From contig QEOQ01000206.1 in assembly GCA_010279815.1 (NCBI GenBank), positions 672,147 through 736,146 on the forward strand: a DNA stretch of 64,000 nt. Direction: 5' to 3'. Both the position numbers and the translations under genes were made by a program. Shown piece after piece: positions 1-10,509 of this stretch (its first letter is position 1; each line of letters begins with the position of its first letter). This DNA comes from Brachionus plicatilis (lineage: Eukaryota; Rotifera; Eurotatoria; Ploima; Brachionidae). Below the pieces are notes generated by a model that saw only the letters and a program-made list of their open reading frames with translations, was not told the DNA's origin and searched no databases.

Positions 1-1260
1 ATTTTTTCAATGCCAGAAATGTAGACCTGGAAATTAATCAAGAAAAGTATTTTTGTTTCAACACACTAGATGCTGGAGACGGAGACATTCAACTTGATAT
101 CATTGCTCCCAATGACCAACTTTTGCCCTATAGGAAAAACATTTCTAGCCATAATGAACACAAAATAAGTTTTTGTCCAGTTTTTGAAGGTTTGTACAAA
201 ATACATGTCTATTTTAACAATCAAGAACTAGGATTTTCGCCAATTTATACCAAAACTGACAAATGCCTGGAAACAAATGCAGCTAGAGTTTATGGAGATG
301 GCATCAAAAATGCAAATCTTAACAAAGAATCAAATTTTTTAATAGATTTGACCAATTTGGACACAACAAACGAAAATTTTAATTTATCTGTTACTGCAAT
401 TTCAGCTGAATCTCATGTGTTAAAATTTGATGTGGAAAAAATTCAAGATAAAATGTACAATTGTATTTTTACACCTGACAAAATCGGAGATTATCTATTA
501 AATGTAAAGCTAAATAACATCCACATATGGGAATCTCCATTTATTTTAAAAGTTAGAATGATCACAGATCCGGCTAAGATAATTATAAACACCAATGATT
601 TTAAAAGTATAATAATAGGCGATGAGGTGTCTACTATTGTTGACACTCGCGGTGCTGGTGCTGGTGAGCTGAGCGCAAATTGTCTTGGTCTAACTAAACA
701 TGCAGAATGTCAATTTATCGACCGAAAAGATGGAACCTATGAGTTAAAAATTAGGCCTGACGAAATTGGCAAACATTTGCTAAGTCTAAAGTACAATGAT
801 GTTAATGTGTCAAATAGTCCTTTCACATTTAAAGTCTCAAGTCTTCCTGATGCAAGTAAAGTTCAAGTTTTTGGACCGGGAATTAGTCATGGTGTGATTG
901 ACGAGTTCAAATCGAATTTTACATGTGATACTCGAGGTGCTGGAGCTGGACAGTTGACTGTGAGAATACGTGGACCTAAGGGCGCATTTCGAGTGGATAT
1001 GCAGCGAAAAGATGAAAAAGATAGAAGAATTGAATGCAGTTATGACCCTTTGGAGGTTTTTTTTTTTATTTATTTATATGAAGTAGAAATTTTTTATATT
1101 TAAGAGTGGCGAGTATCAGATAAATGTGAAATGGTCAGGAAAACATGTGCCTAATTCGCCTTTCAATGTTAATATTTTTAAAACAAAAGAAGAATTAGAC
1201 AAATTTTTGTGCGAGTCGATTCAAGATAAAAATTTAAAATTTTTTGAAAACGATAAATAA
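1..1260 (+). CDS. Filamin-type Ig-repeat protein, 3' end (5' partial)
   Basis: The gene enters the window in frame (first full codon at 3). Exons are 3-1055 and 1105-1260, and the intron is 49 nt. The translated part is about four tandem filamin/ABP280 repeats, each roughly 95 residues. The clearest start near 620 and 915 with VDTRGAGAGEL and CDTRGAGAGQL, and end in the filamin signature SPF.F.V or SPF.V.I. The last repeat is completed only when the short intron is removed (SGEYQINVKWSGKHVPNSPF). Filamin repeats are Ig-like beta sandwiches that crosslink actin and bind membrane receptors. The actin-binding CH domains, if present, lie upstream. The tail after the last repeat is about 30 charged residues and does not look like a further repeat, so this may be a short filamin relative, for example a TRIM/NHL-filamin type. 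Family is certain; exact orthologue is not. Confidence 0.88.
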
Positions 1261-3802
1261 TTTTAAATAACTTGTTTAAAATTCATGAACTCCTGAGGAG
1301 CTAATAAAAATCTGATTTGCATAATGTTTTAATAACAGCATAAAATTAAAGGTCTGATTTTGTAAAAAAAAAAGATAGAGTTTAAACTTGAATAAAAAAA
1401 CATTTATTTAATTTTGCAACGCATTTATTTATTTTAATAATTTTAAATTTTTTATTTTTATAAATTTTTTAAAAGCTGTATTAGTTTTAAAATAAAAATG
1501 AAAAAAAAAATTTATTTTTTCAGCAACTTTATTCAAAGTTCTAAAATACCAAAATTATAAAATGATACTTTTCCTTTTTTTTATTAAACAAATCTTTACA
1601 ATTAGATGAACTGAACACATTCAGTTAAAAAAAAAACTTAATCAAATTAGAGAATCTTTGATTTTTTTTAAAAACAAAATAAATAACAAAATTCAAAATA
1701 TTATACGAATTTTTGATTCAACCAAAAATAACATTATTATTTCGAATTTCATAGAATGAACTAGACATTTTTTAACTTCATTTTATTTAATTCAATCAGA
1801 TTTATTTTCTAAGCCAACTAATCAAAAGTGCTTCCTAATAGACAACCAACTCATAGATCAATTTTGAGTTAACGAAAAATTTATAATTTACATTGAAAAA
1901 TACGTGGGTTTACATGTTTAGAAAATAAAACCAAAGTTTCATAAATTGGAATAATAATTCTGATCAAAACGATAAAAAAATTCTAAGATATTTTTTTACT
2001 TTTTAAACCTTAAAATAAAAGATTAAGAGTTTACTCTCAAACTTTAATTTTAATACAAAGTATATTCAATACATTATTGATTCGACATGATGGTCGACAG
2101 TAATTATACGTAAAATTACGAAAAAAATACATTTCAAATCAATACTGTATTTAAAATTTAATTCAATATTTTTATTTCTTTTCTTTTTTTTTCACATTAA
2201 TTTAGAATTAGAAAAAAGTTATTTCTAGCTTTTTTAAAAATTTGGAAAAAAAGCAAAAAATAAAAGCAAAAAATTTATTTAGACAAATTAAAGTTTAAAA
2301 TGGAATCAGTAATTGATAATCTCAAATATTTGGTAAAATTAATTCGGAATTCTAATGAGTTGTAACCAATACCTTAAACAACATTTTTTAATCAATAATG
2401 AATCCAAATGATGCAACAGATATTCTATCAATAAAAACAAGTCTCGATGCATTAGCTGAAATAGGAGATTGATAAAATCAAGCAAAAAATGTATGCGTAA
2501 ATTTCTTAAGGATAAATGAATGCTGCATCTTAAGCCTGTGTTAATCGCTTTACAGAAACATTAGTTAGAACAACAAACAAATGCCTTCAAATAATTGATT
2601 ATATAAGAACGTAATTCTTTTAGATAATTGATTCTTTAACTCATACTTAAATAAATTTTATTAAATTTTTTTTTAATAAACCCTCAGATATAAAAGCTCA
2701 AGCAAATGAAAATCTTTCAAAATAAAAAAGATCAGTTAACTTTAATTTATAATTTATTGACATTTTGTGAATAGAGTCTGGCAAAAATATTATGATTTGG
2801 GATCCCTGTGTGTAACATGTACTGTTAATTAGCCCGAACATTATGAAATGTTATAACAATAATGTTCAATGACTGAAAGATAAGCTCACATATTTGAATT
2901 TTTTTTGGTTTAACAGCTGTTTAATATTAATAAAAATAGAAATGCACAATTTCAATCAAACTTGGTCAGAAAAACGATATATTCTTTTTTTAATTTTGGA
3001 CTTTTTTCAATTAAATTTTGTTAAATCAGCAAATTTTGTTCAAGCAAAAAAATCAATTAGACATAGAAAAGTATATAAACTTTTAAAAAAATTATTAGCT
3101 AAAAATTTAGAAGAATTAAAAATTTGATTTTGAAAATTTTATTCTTGTTTAGATAAGTTAACTTCTAATAGAGTGTAATAATAAATCAAAATATTCTAAT
3201 TGATAAGTGTAAGTCTAAAAATTTGATAAGAAACTTGAACAAAAATTACGTAACACGATAGTATGATTAATCCGAGTAGCGAAAGTAACTTTGCCGTATG
3301 TGAGCTATAAATTTAAAAAAAAATCAATCAAAATTAATTTTTGAATGATTCACGTAATCAGATAAGTTTTGGCAAACAAAAAATGTTAAACTACTGAATG
3401 TTCCAGAAAGCCGATTTCACTACGCACGTAGTTAAATGAGGCTGATTACATCATAAATATACAAACAAACTGGGTGTTTAAAAGCAAAGAGTCAAGCGTT
3501 CTAGCAGTTCCGTTGTTTAACTAAATTAGTTAAGATTTTTTAATAAAATTATTACTCAATATGTTGAAGATAAATTCACCTAGTCGTTATTTGTTCATTC
3601 CTTATTTTAGATAAAAATAAAAATTTAGCTAATTACATTTGCATTGGAATCTTGCTTATCCTTGTTAGTAAATAGTTTGGAATTTGTAGATTTAAAATCA
3701 ATAAATCAATTTTGATAAATTAAATACCTAAACAAACTAACTCTTTAGCAATTCATCAGAGCAAAATTTCTATTTAATTTAGATCTAAATAAAATTTTTA
3801 AA
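1261..3802. other. Intergenic stretch, about 2.5 kb
   Basis: AT-rich with no recognisable gene. An AATAAA-type signal near 1300 could serve filamin mRNA 3' processing. At 2300-2600 there are interrupted short frames that look faintly coding, but nothing can be assigned. A short palindrome (tacgcacgta) lies near 3420, upstream of the Kunitz gene. Confidence 0.6.
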
Positions 3803-5756
3803 ATGTACACTCTAAAAAATATTAGAAATCAAATAATGGTATTTTTATTAATTAAATAAAATAAATATTAAAAATAATAAAAAAATTTTATTTCTAGATT
3901 ACATTGTTGTTGGTTTGTGTAACAAGTCAGCTTTCGTTGAGGAATAAACGCCAACAAGACCCGTCGGAAACAGACTACTTTAGTCCATTAGATGAGAGCT
4001 TGAGATTGGATCACCTCCCACTTCATGATGACACCGAGCTGGAAAAAATTGAAAACGATGTCAATTCGACTCCCCAAGACCAAATTGTACTCTCCACAGT
4101 TGCCAATGAAATAAATGGTCATATTTTTGCTGAAATTTCACCAGTGCAAGTAGAAGAAGTGACCGGGGCAGAAAATGTTGATCAACAAAATGACTACAGT
4201 ACTTACTTTTATGACTATAATGATTATCATTACAATGATCCTGAAAATTTGTTACCAAGTAAGCAAGAAAGTTTAGGAATAGTTGAAGAAAATGTTGAAG
4301 AACAAGACACTTTTACTGATGACAGTCAACTTTTGGACTTGAATGACACTCATACATATGATGTTGATGAAGATTATGGCTACCATTTTGAATCATATGA
4401 TGCTGAAAACCCTGAGACTAAAAAGGAAACAAGTGAGCCTGAAATAAGTTATGAAATAAATCAAGTAGAGTATCAAGATGTTGAAACTGAAAGTCCGAGT
4501 GGAGATCATGAAACAATTAATGCAGAAGAAGAAGACACTCATACTTTAGATGAGAACAACAATGATGAAGATGCATCATTTTATATTGATGAGCTTGATA
4601 GAGATCAATTGCTTAAAAGCAATCGAATAGCAGAGGACTATGAAAATGAAGTAGAAATTTTAAAGCCTTCTATTTGGTTCAAGCAAGTGATTGTCAATGA
4701 AACTCATGAAGAAGAAAGTCATTTGACTGCCAACTGCCCTGATTTAAATTGTGAATTTGGCTTCAAGACAGACTTGTATGGAAAGCCTATTTGTTCCTGC
4801 TTTAATCCATGCCATGTAAATATCTTTTAAGAAATGTTTGTCAAATCATTCATAGAAAATCTTTTCAGCGTTCATTAAAAATACTTTTGAATCAAACTTG
4901 AAATTGGATTTCCGATCCAGAATAATGGTACAACATCAAAAATACTCTCTAGTTTAACTGCTGATAAATATAAAATTCCGACAAAAAAATATTATTTTGA
5001 ATTTTGAAAAGATTTTTATTATGCTTGTGATTCATTTAAGCTTTTTTTTTTCTATAAAGTTTTGTTTTTTAAATAGGAAAAAAAATGTGGTGCTAATATT
5101 TGCAAAATAGAGAAAATTTCTGAGTCCAAATATATCGGTGCTTGCTATGATCCGACTAAAATTGAGCGGCCAATTCATTGTCACCTACCATTGGCGACTG
5201 GATCGTGCAAAAATTACACTTCAAGATTTTATTTTAATTCATTTTTGCAGAGATGTGCTCATTTTGTCTACACTGGTTGTGAAGGAAACCATAATAACTT
5301 CGACACATGGGAAAAATGTGAAATGGAATGCAACAGTATGAAAACTATTCAGACTTTTTATTAATTTTTTTGACTTATTTTAATTGAATTTTAGCTTGTA
5401 GCTTGCCGGCCACCCGAGGACCATGCCACGGAAACATAATTCGATACTACTATGACTCGTTGAAAAGAGAATGTGTAGCATTTAAGTATTTATTTTTTTT
5501 TAAAGCTTGAAAAAAGTTTATCTTATTTTAATTGTTAAGTTGGGGTGGGTGCAAAGGAAACGAAAATAATTTTAAATCCAGAAAACACTGCGAAGATTCG
5601 TGTATATTCCGAAGAGAAGGTAAGATGGAAAATATTTACAATTATTTTTTTCAAAAAAATTTTTAAATTTAAGGTGCTCTATTTTTGCATGGAATGCCGA
5701 TTAAAGTTATAAGAAAGTATCATCAAGATCAAGTCGAGGAGAACAGTCAAAATTAG
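3803..5756 (+). CDS. Secreted acidic protein with antistasin-like and two Kunitz domains
   Basis: Six exons: 3803-3838, 3898-4815, 5077-5335, 5395-5485, 5540-5619, 5674-5756. They give 488 residues. The signal peptide is created by the first splice: MYTLKNIRNQIM joins ITLLLVCVTSQLS. Residues about 30-280 are a low-complexity Asp/Glu/Tyr/Asn-rich stretch. Next is a Cys-rich antistasin-like segment (CPDLNCEFGFKTDLYGKP then CSCFNPC). Two Kunitz domains follow at about 353-403 and 406-457, each with six Cys and the family signatures RFYFN / GCEGNHNNF and RYYYD / GCKGNENNF. Kunitz domains block serine proteases. The first has Lys at P1 (GSCKN), as in trypsin inhibitors; the second has His (GPCHG), so it may be weak or non-inhibitory. 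Every intron keeps the frame through both domains, which supports the model. The architecture resembles papilin or other multi-inhibitor secreted proteins, but the acidic half is unassigned. Confidence 0.85.
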
Positions 5757-6151
5757 ATCCAAATAAATGTTCAAGCTGAAATGCAGAGTCAATGTCTAAA
5801 CGACAATAACGAACATAAAAATAAATCAAAAACTATTCAAATCATTTGAATCTAGAGTTTTTTTTTGTATTATATCAATCTTAGTTTGAAGTGATTTTTT
5901 TTGATTATGATTTTTTTTGAATAAAAAATTTGCTTTGATAAATTTAAAAATTTTTTTAAATTAGCTGTCAAAAGATCTGTATTCAAAAAAATACAGCAGC
6001 AATTTTCTTTGAATATACAAATAAAAATAATGAAATTTCCAACTCGATTTATATTTAGAAGGGTTAAATTTAGAAAATATTTTTAGCGAAATTTAAATGA
6101 AATATTTTCACAGTTTTTAAAAATAATTGAAATTTATTTTAAAGATAAAAA
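5757..6151. other. Short intergenic stretch
   Basis: About 395 bp, AT-rich, containing the presumed 3' UTR of the Kunitz gene (AATAAA-like motif near 5920) and the 5' flank of the next gene. Nothing else is seen. Confidence 0.6.
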
Positions 6152-6625
6152 ATGAATCCAACTTGCTCTAAAGCATCAGATTGTAAAATTTAATTGAAAT
6201 AATCAGAATTTTTCTTTAATTTAATCAATTGATAGGCGAAAGGACAGATTTTTTTAAATCTTCGACCTACTGTACTTTAGTGTTGGCATGGTTTATGACA
6301 TTTTCAGCTACTACTGTGCTTTTCTTCAGTGAAGTTTCATTACTCCAAGGCTCAATCAAAATTGAACTATTAACTTATCAGTTGACCGCTGCAATAATAA
6401 GTGGATTAATTTCGGGTTGGTATTCAGTCCGTTTATATGAGGAAAAAGATTTTTCACTATATCAATCATTCTGTGGCATATCTTTTTCGCTTTTGGTATG
6501 TGGATTTACAAACTATTGTTTAATTCTATACGTTGGATGGCTTAGGTATTCTTTAAAAATTGAAATTTTGGTTTATTTAATTTCAAATTATTAGATTCAT
6601 GGTCAAAACAGCTTTAAGCATTTAA
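6152..6625 (+). CDS. Small multipass membrane protein, unassigned
   Basis: Three exons, 6152-6182, 6236-6545 and 6595-6625, give 123 residues from MNPTCSKASDCERTDFF to WLRFMVKTALSI. Phases match at both joins (t+gc gives Cys; ag+a gives Arg), and an ATG opens exon 1. Hydrophobic segments lie at about 20-42, 49-68 and 80-112 (possibly two helices), so three or four membrane spans are likely. There is no signal peptide or catalytic motif. Size and topology recall small TMEM proteins of the ciliary transition zone such as TMEM107, but I see no motif that fixes this. It sits between the Kunitz gene and DHODH on the same strand. Coding status rests on the long open central exon and clean splice phases. 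Confidence 0.6.
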
Positions 6626-8012
6626 ATAGTTTGTTTTAATTTAAAGATCGGGATCTTTGAATATTTTTTTAAATAAAAATTTTAGTTTAATTTTGATTTT
6701 GAATATAGAATAATTGGTACTTACTCTTATCATAATCATCTATAAGGCAGAATACTAGATAATTTGAAATCTCTTTTTTTATAAAGGATCATTTTTGGCA
6801 GTAATAATTTTTACTTGCTTCAAAATGTTTAAACTTTTAATTCTTAAAAACAATAAATAAACATTTTATTTGATTTGATCGATACGTTTTGAGAGTTTTG
6901 ATTGTTTTTAAGAATTAAAAGTTTAAACATTTTGAACAGAGAAAAAACAAATTTTTTTCATAAGCAATTACTTGACATGTCATGTCAAGTTTATTTTCAT
7001 ATTTAAAATTTTAAAATGTCCCTTTTTATTGAACTTTAAAAGGTTTAAATATTTTAATTGATTTGAATGTAAACTTACTTTTAAAGACAAAAAAATTATC
7101 TATTTAAAAATTTAAAATTTATTGAAGTAGAAAAATAAAATTATTTCAGTTTAAATGAATGGATATAAAAGTTATAAATTTGAATTTGTAAATTAACTTA
7201 ACTTGAATTTTTTAAATTATTGATTGTTTTCGTTAAATAAATTAGAGATCAATCATTTTGATGTTAATTTGGTAATGAACCATTATTAGACATAATATGT
7301 CTAGTAATGTTTAGTATTTATTTCTTAAAAATTATTAAAATCATTAGATTATTTAAGCTTTAAAATTTTAAATGATCCTTTTGATCTTAAAATTTGATCT
7401 GAAACTTCAATTTGCCGATTTTTCCCATTTAATTAATACTAGTTAAAATAATAATTAAAAATATTAAATAAATGAAATTGCTTTTCCCATTTAAGAATAG
7501 CAAAGAAAAAGTAATAATTTTAACGTTTAATTAAAAATTAAATTTACACTGTATTCCTTAAATTCAAAAGAAGATTTTTTTTTTTTCTATAATTTTGTAT
7601 TTTCAATTTTTAAAGATATAAGTGTTTTAACTGTAAAATTTTTTTTTAATTCATATATAATTTAAAAAACAAGGCAAAAAGGATATTTATTTTCCTTTCA
7701 AAATATCTTTTTCAATTTTTATAAATTCAAATAATAAAAATTTTTGAAATAATTTATAATTATTTAAAGTTTAAATAATTTATTTTAATTCCCCTTCGGC
7801 TCCTGTTAAATTCGGACCCAAAGTTTTTATTTTAAACAAATAGGTAATAAAGGAGTGTTAATTCTAAAATTTCGACCTTTAAAATTAAAACTTTTTTTAA
7901 TTCGTTTTGATATTTTTTTCTTAAATAAAAACTTATCAAGATTAACTTTACATCTTCAAATACTTTTGCTTAGAAATTCAAAAAATTTTCAAAAGAATTA
8001 AAACTAAAAAAA
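6626..8012. other. Intergenic stretch, about 1.4 kb
   Basis: Strongly AT-rich. It contains the long inverted repeat at 6819-6936 and a short palindrome near 6971 (cttgacatg, one base, catgtcaag). No coding signal is seen. Confidence 0.6.
6819..6936. repeat. 36-bp perfect inverted repeat with 46-nt spacer
   Basis: Arm 6819-6854 is the exact reverse complement of 6901-6936 (outer ends ttcaaaatg and cattttgaa). Pairing stops on both sides of the arms. A transcript would fold into a long perfect hairpin. It could be a small foldback element or a local inverted duplication; there is no coding content. Confidence 0.9.
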
Positions 8013-9707
8013 ATGAAATTACAAGTAAGATTTAAAAAATCAATTGTTTGTATTTTCAATCATTTTTCAATAGAAACTTATCGGGGCTACTATGTTTGGA
8101 TCAGCAACATTGATAGGATATGGTATTTATGATGGAAACGAAAAAGTATATTCTAACCTTTTGATTCCGATTATTCATAAAACAATGGATGGCGAAAGAG
8201 CTCATAATTTTGCAATCTTCCTGGCCAAATATGGTTTAGTACCAAGGGAGAGAAAATTCGAAAACGAACAAATTTTGGTAAATTACTATTTTATCAATTT
8301 AGAAAGATTACATTTTTAAAAGAATATCAGAGTTTTTGATAAAAAATTCAAAAACCCTATAGGATGTGCCGCTGGCTTTGATAAAAACGCAGAAGCTATT
8401 GATGGTTTGTTTAAAATTGGTTTTGGATTCGTTGAAATAGGAACAGTCACTCCACTGTCTCAGGAAGGAAACCCAAAACCAAGGGTCTTCCGGTTATCCG
8501 AGGATAGGGCAGTTATCAACAGGTAATTTTTTTTTAATTTTTAAATTATTCTAAAATTTAGCACTTAGATATGGCTTTAATGGACAAGGTCATGATGAAG
8601 TTTTAAAAAGAGTAGATCAATTTTGGAAAAATAGGAAAATAGATGAAAAAATACTTGGAGTCAATATTGGCAAAAATAAACTTCAGCAGGATGCCTTAAG
8701 TGACTATCTGGCCGGATTGAAATTATTTGCAAATAAGTGTGATTATATAACAATAAATATTTCAAGTCCGAATACTCCTGGCTTAAGAAGCTTACAAAAC
8801 AGAAAAGAATTGGAAAATTTGATTGATCCGGTAGAATTTTATCATCTGGTGATTTTTAGTATTATTAATTAGAAAATTCTTTAAGTTATTAGAAATGAGA
8901 AATAAATTGGATAAAAAAATTCCTTTGGTTATAAAAATTGCTCCAGATTTGACAGACGAGGAAATGAAAGATATTGCTCAAGTAGCATTGAGAAAAAATG
9001 TAAGTATGTTCTTATTTTTGAGGCTTTTTAAGTTCAAGACCAGATGGTAAAAACTTTACTTCAAAATTTTGATATGAAATTTATTTGACCAATATTTTTT
9101 GAATCAATAAATAAAAAAATTTCAATAATTAAAAACGGATTTAAAAAAATTAAATCAGTCAATTAATTTAATAAATTAAATCCTCATTTTTTTCAAATAC
9201 TTTTTAGAAACAAATTGATGGATTAATAGTATCCAATACAACAATTTCAAGACCAGATTTTTTAAAAAGTGAATTAAAGAAAGAGAGTGGTGGCTTGTCA
9301 GGAAGACCGCTAAAAACAATTTCGACTGAAGCTCTCAAGAAGATGTTCAAATTAACCGAGGGAAAAATTATTTTAATTGGAGTTGGTGGAGTAGAATCTG
9401 GCAATGATGCATTGGAAAAAATTAAATCTGGTGCCAGTCTAATTCAACTATACACTTCGATGGTTTTTGAAGGTCCAATTATAGTCAACAAAATTAAAAA
9501 GGAGTTGATAGAACTTTTATAGTAATTAATTTTTTTAATTTAAGAACTTCCAAAAAAAGAACTAATTTTCGGCAATTGAATGCTTTTTTGATAGTTTTTT
9601 CACATTTCCTATTAATTATTATTTTTAATTTTATTTTTAGCAAAGAGGGCTATTCAAACGTTTCAGAGGCAATCGGCGCAAATGTTTATCATAATAAGTC
9701 AAAATAA
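8013..9707 (+). CDS. DHODH: Dihydroorotate dehydrogenase (quinone), mitochondrial class 2
   Basis: Seven exons: 8013-8024, 8074-8277, 8323-8522, 8569-8830, 8886-8999, 9208-9521, 9641-9707. They give 390 residues, close to the usual animal length. The enzyme oxidises dihydroorotate to orotate in pyrimidine synthesis and passes electrons to ubiquinone at the mitochondrial inner membrane. The N-terminus has a short hydrophobic helix ([18 protein letters not shown]), then the class 2 quinone-tunnel region ([20 protein letters not shown]). FMN-site motifs follow: [40 protein letters not shown]. The class 2 catalytic Ser lies in [14 protein letters not shown]; the end has [19 protein letters not shown] and [12 protein letters not shown]. 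The final small exon supplies EAIGAN, matching the C-terminal helix of animal DHODH. Exon 3 uses an acceptor at 8321-8322, and exon 5 the acceptor at 8884-8885; both restore the family alignment. Confidence 0.96.
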
Positions 9708-10509
9708 AAATTTAATTTTAATATTTTTTTATTTTTGTACCCAAATTTATTTAAGTTCAAGATTCATTATCTAAGATATTTAAAAAAGTATTTTAATTTA
9801 TTTTATACTTTGATTTAAATGACGCCTAATTTATTGCTAAATTAATTTTATGCCAAAACAAAATTTTTGGGGCTAGTCCAACTGGTCATATAATTTTAAT
9901 TCCTAAATTCAAAAAAAATTTAATAATTTTTAAAATTAAATAAAAATTTGAAAGAAAAATTCAAACTTATGCTCAAATTTCAATCATTTTTTTTTAATTT
10001 TCTGATTTAATTTTTATGTTTGTTAGAATTTTTGACAAATAGAAAACATTTCTTTCTTATCCTACTGGAGCCTTCAGTTAAATTTTTTTTAAAAAATTAC
10101 AGTCAAATGTCGAAGCTATCAATTTCAATCAATTTTACTTTTTTTTCTAATATTTCCGTTTTTTTAGATATTTAAAAATATTATTTTCAAATATTATCTT
10201 TTTTTTTGTTCTTAACGTATATATGCTCATATCCTGAGCATAGCTAGTTATTTTAAATATAAATGTATCATTTTCTGATCATTTGAATAAGTAATTGAAC
10301 ACTAAATTTAATTTTAAAAGATACAAAAAAATTTACAGAATTTTATTCGTGGAAAATTTAAAAACTTAGTACAAATATCTAAACAATAATTTTTTTGTTT
10401 TGATGTTGTTTTGACCGTAAATAAAACAGAAAATTAGATCAAATAAAATTAAAATGAGAATAAAATAAAAAAGTTTCTATGAACCATTGCATGTTAATTA
10501 AATATTTAA
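9708..10509. other. Convergent intergenic stretch
   Basis: About 800 bp between the ends of DHODH (+) and the LAPTM4-like gene (-). AT-rich, with both 3' UTRs presumably inside. Nothing else is seen. Confidence 0.6.

Noticed and set aside
2281..2620. Protein-like pieces such as MNPNDATDILSIKTSLDALA and RLIKSSKKCMRKFLKDK
   Set aside because: Stops occur in every frame and the pieces do not belong to a family I know; could be chance, so not listed as a pseudogene.
2894..3127. 77-codon open frame in the filamin-Kunitz spacer
   Set aside because: Begins without a convincing ATG context, composition is Phe/Leu/Lys/Asn as expected from AT-rich DNA, and there is no domain or partner exon.
8831..8885. 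Alternative DHODH splice sites (donor after ctg at 8850; acceptor at 8871)
   Set aside because: Both give stops or frame breaks; the donor at 8831 with acceptor at 8884-8885 restores the family alignment.
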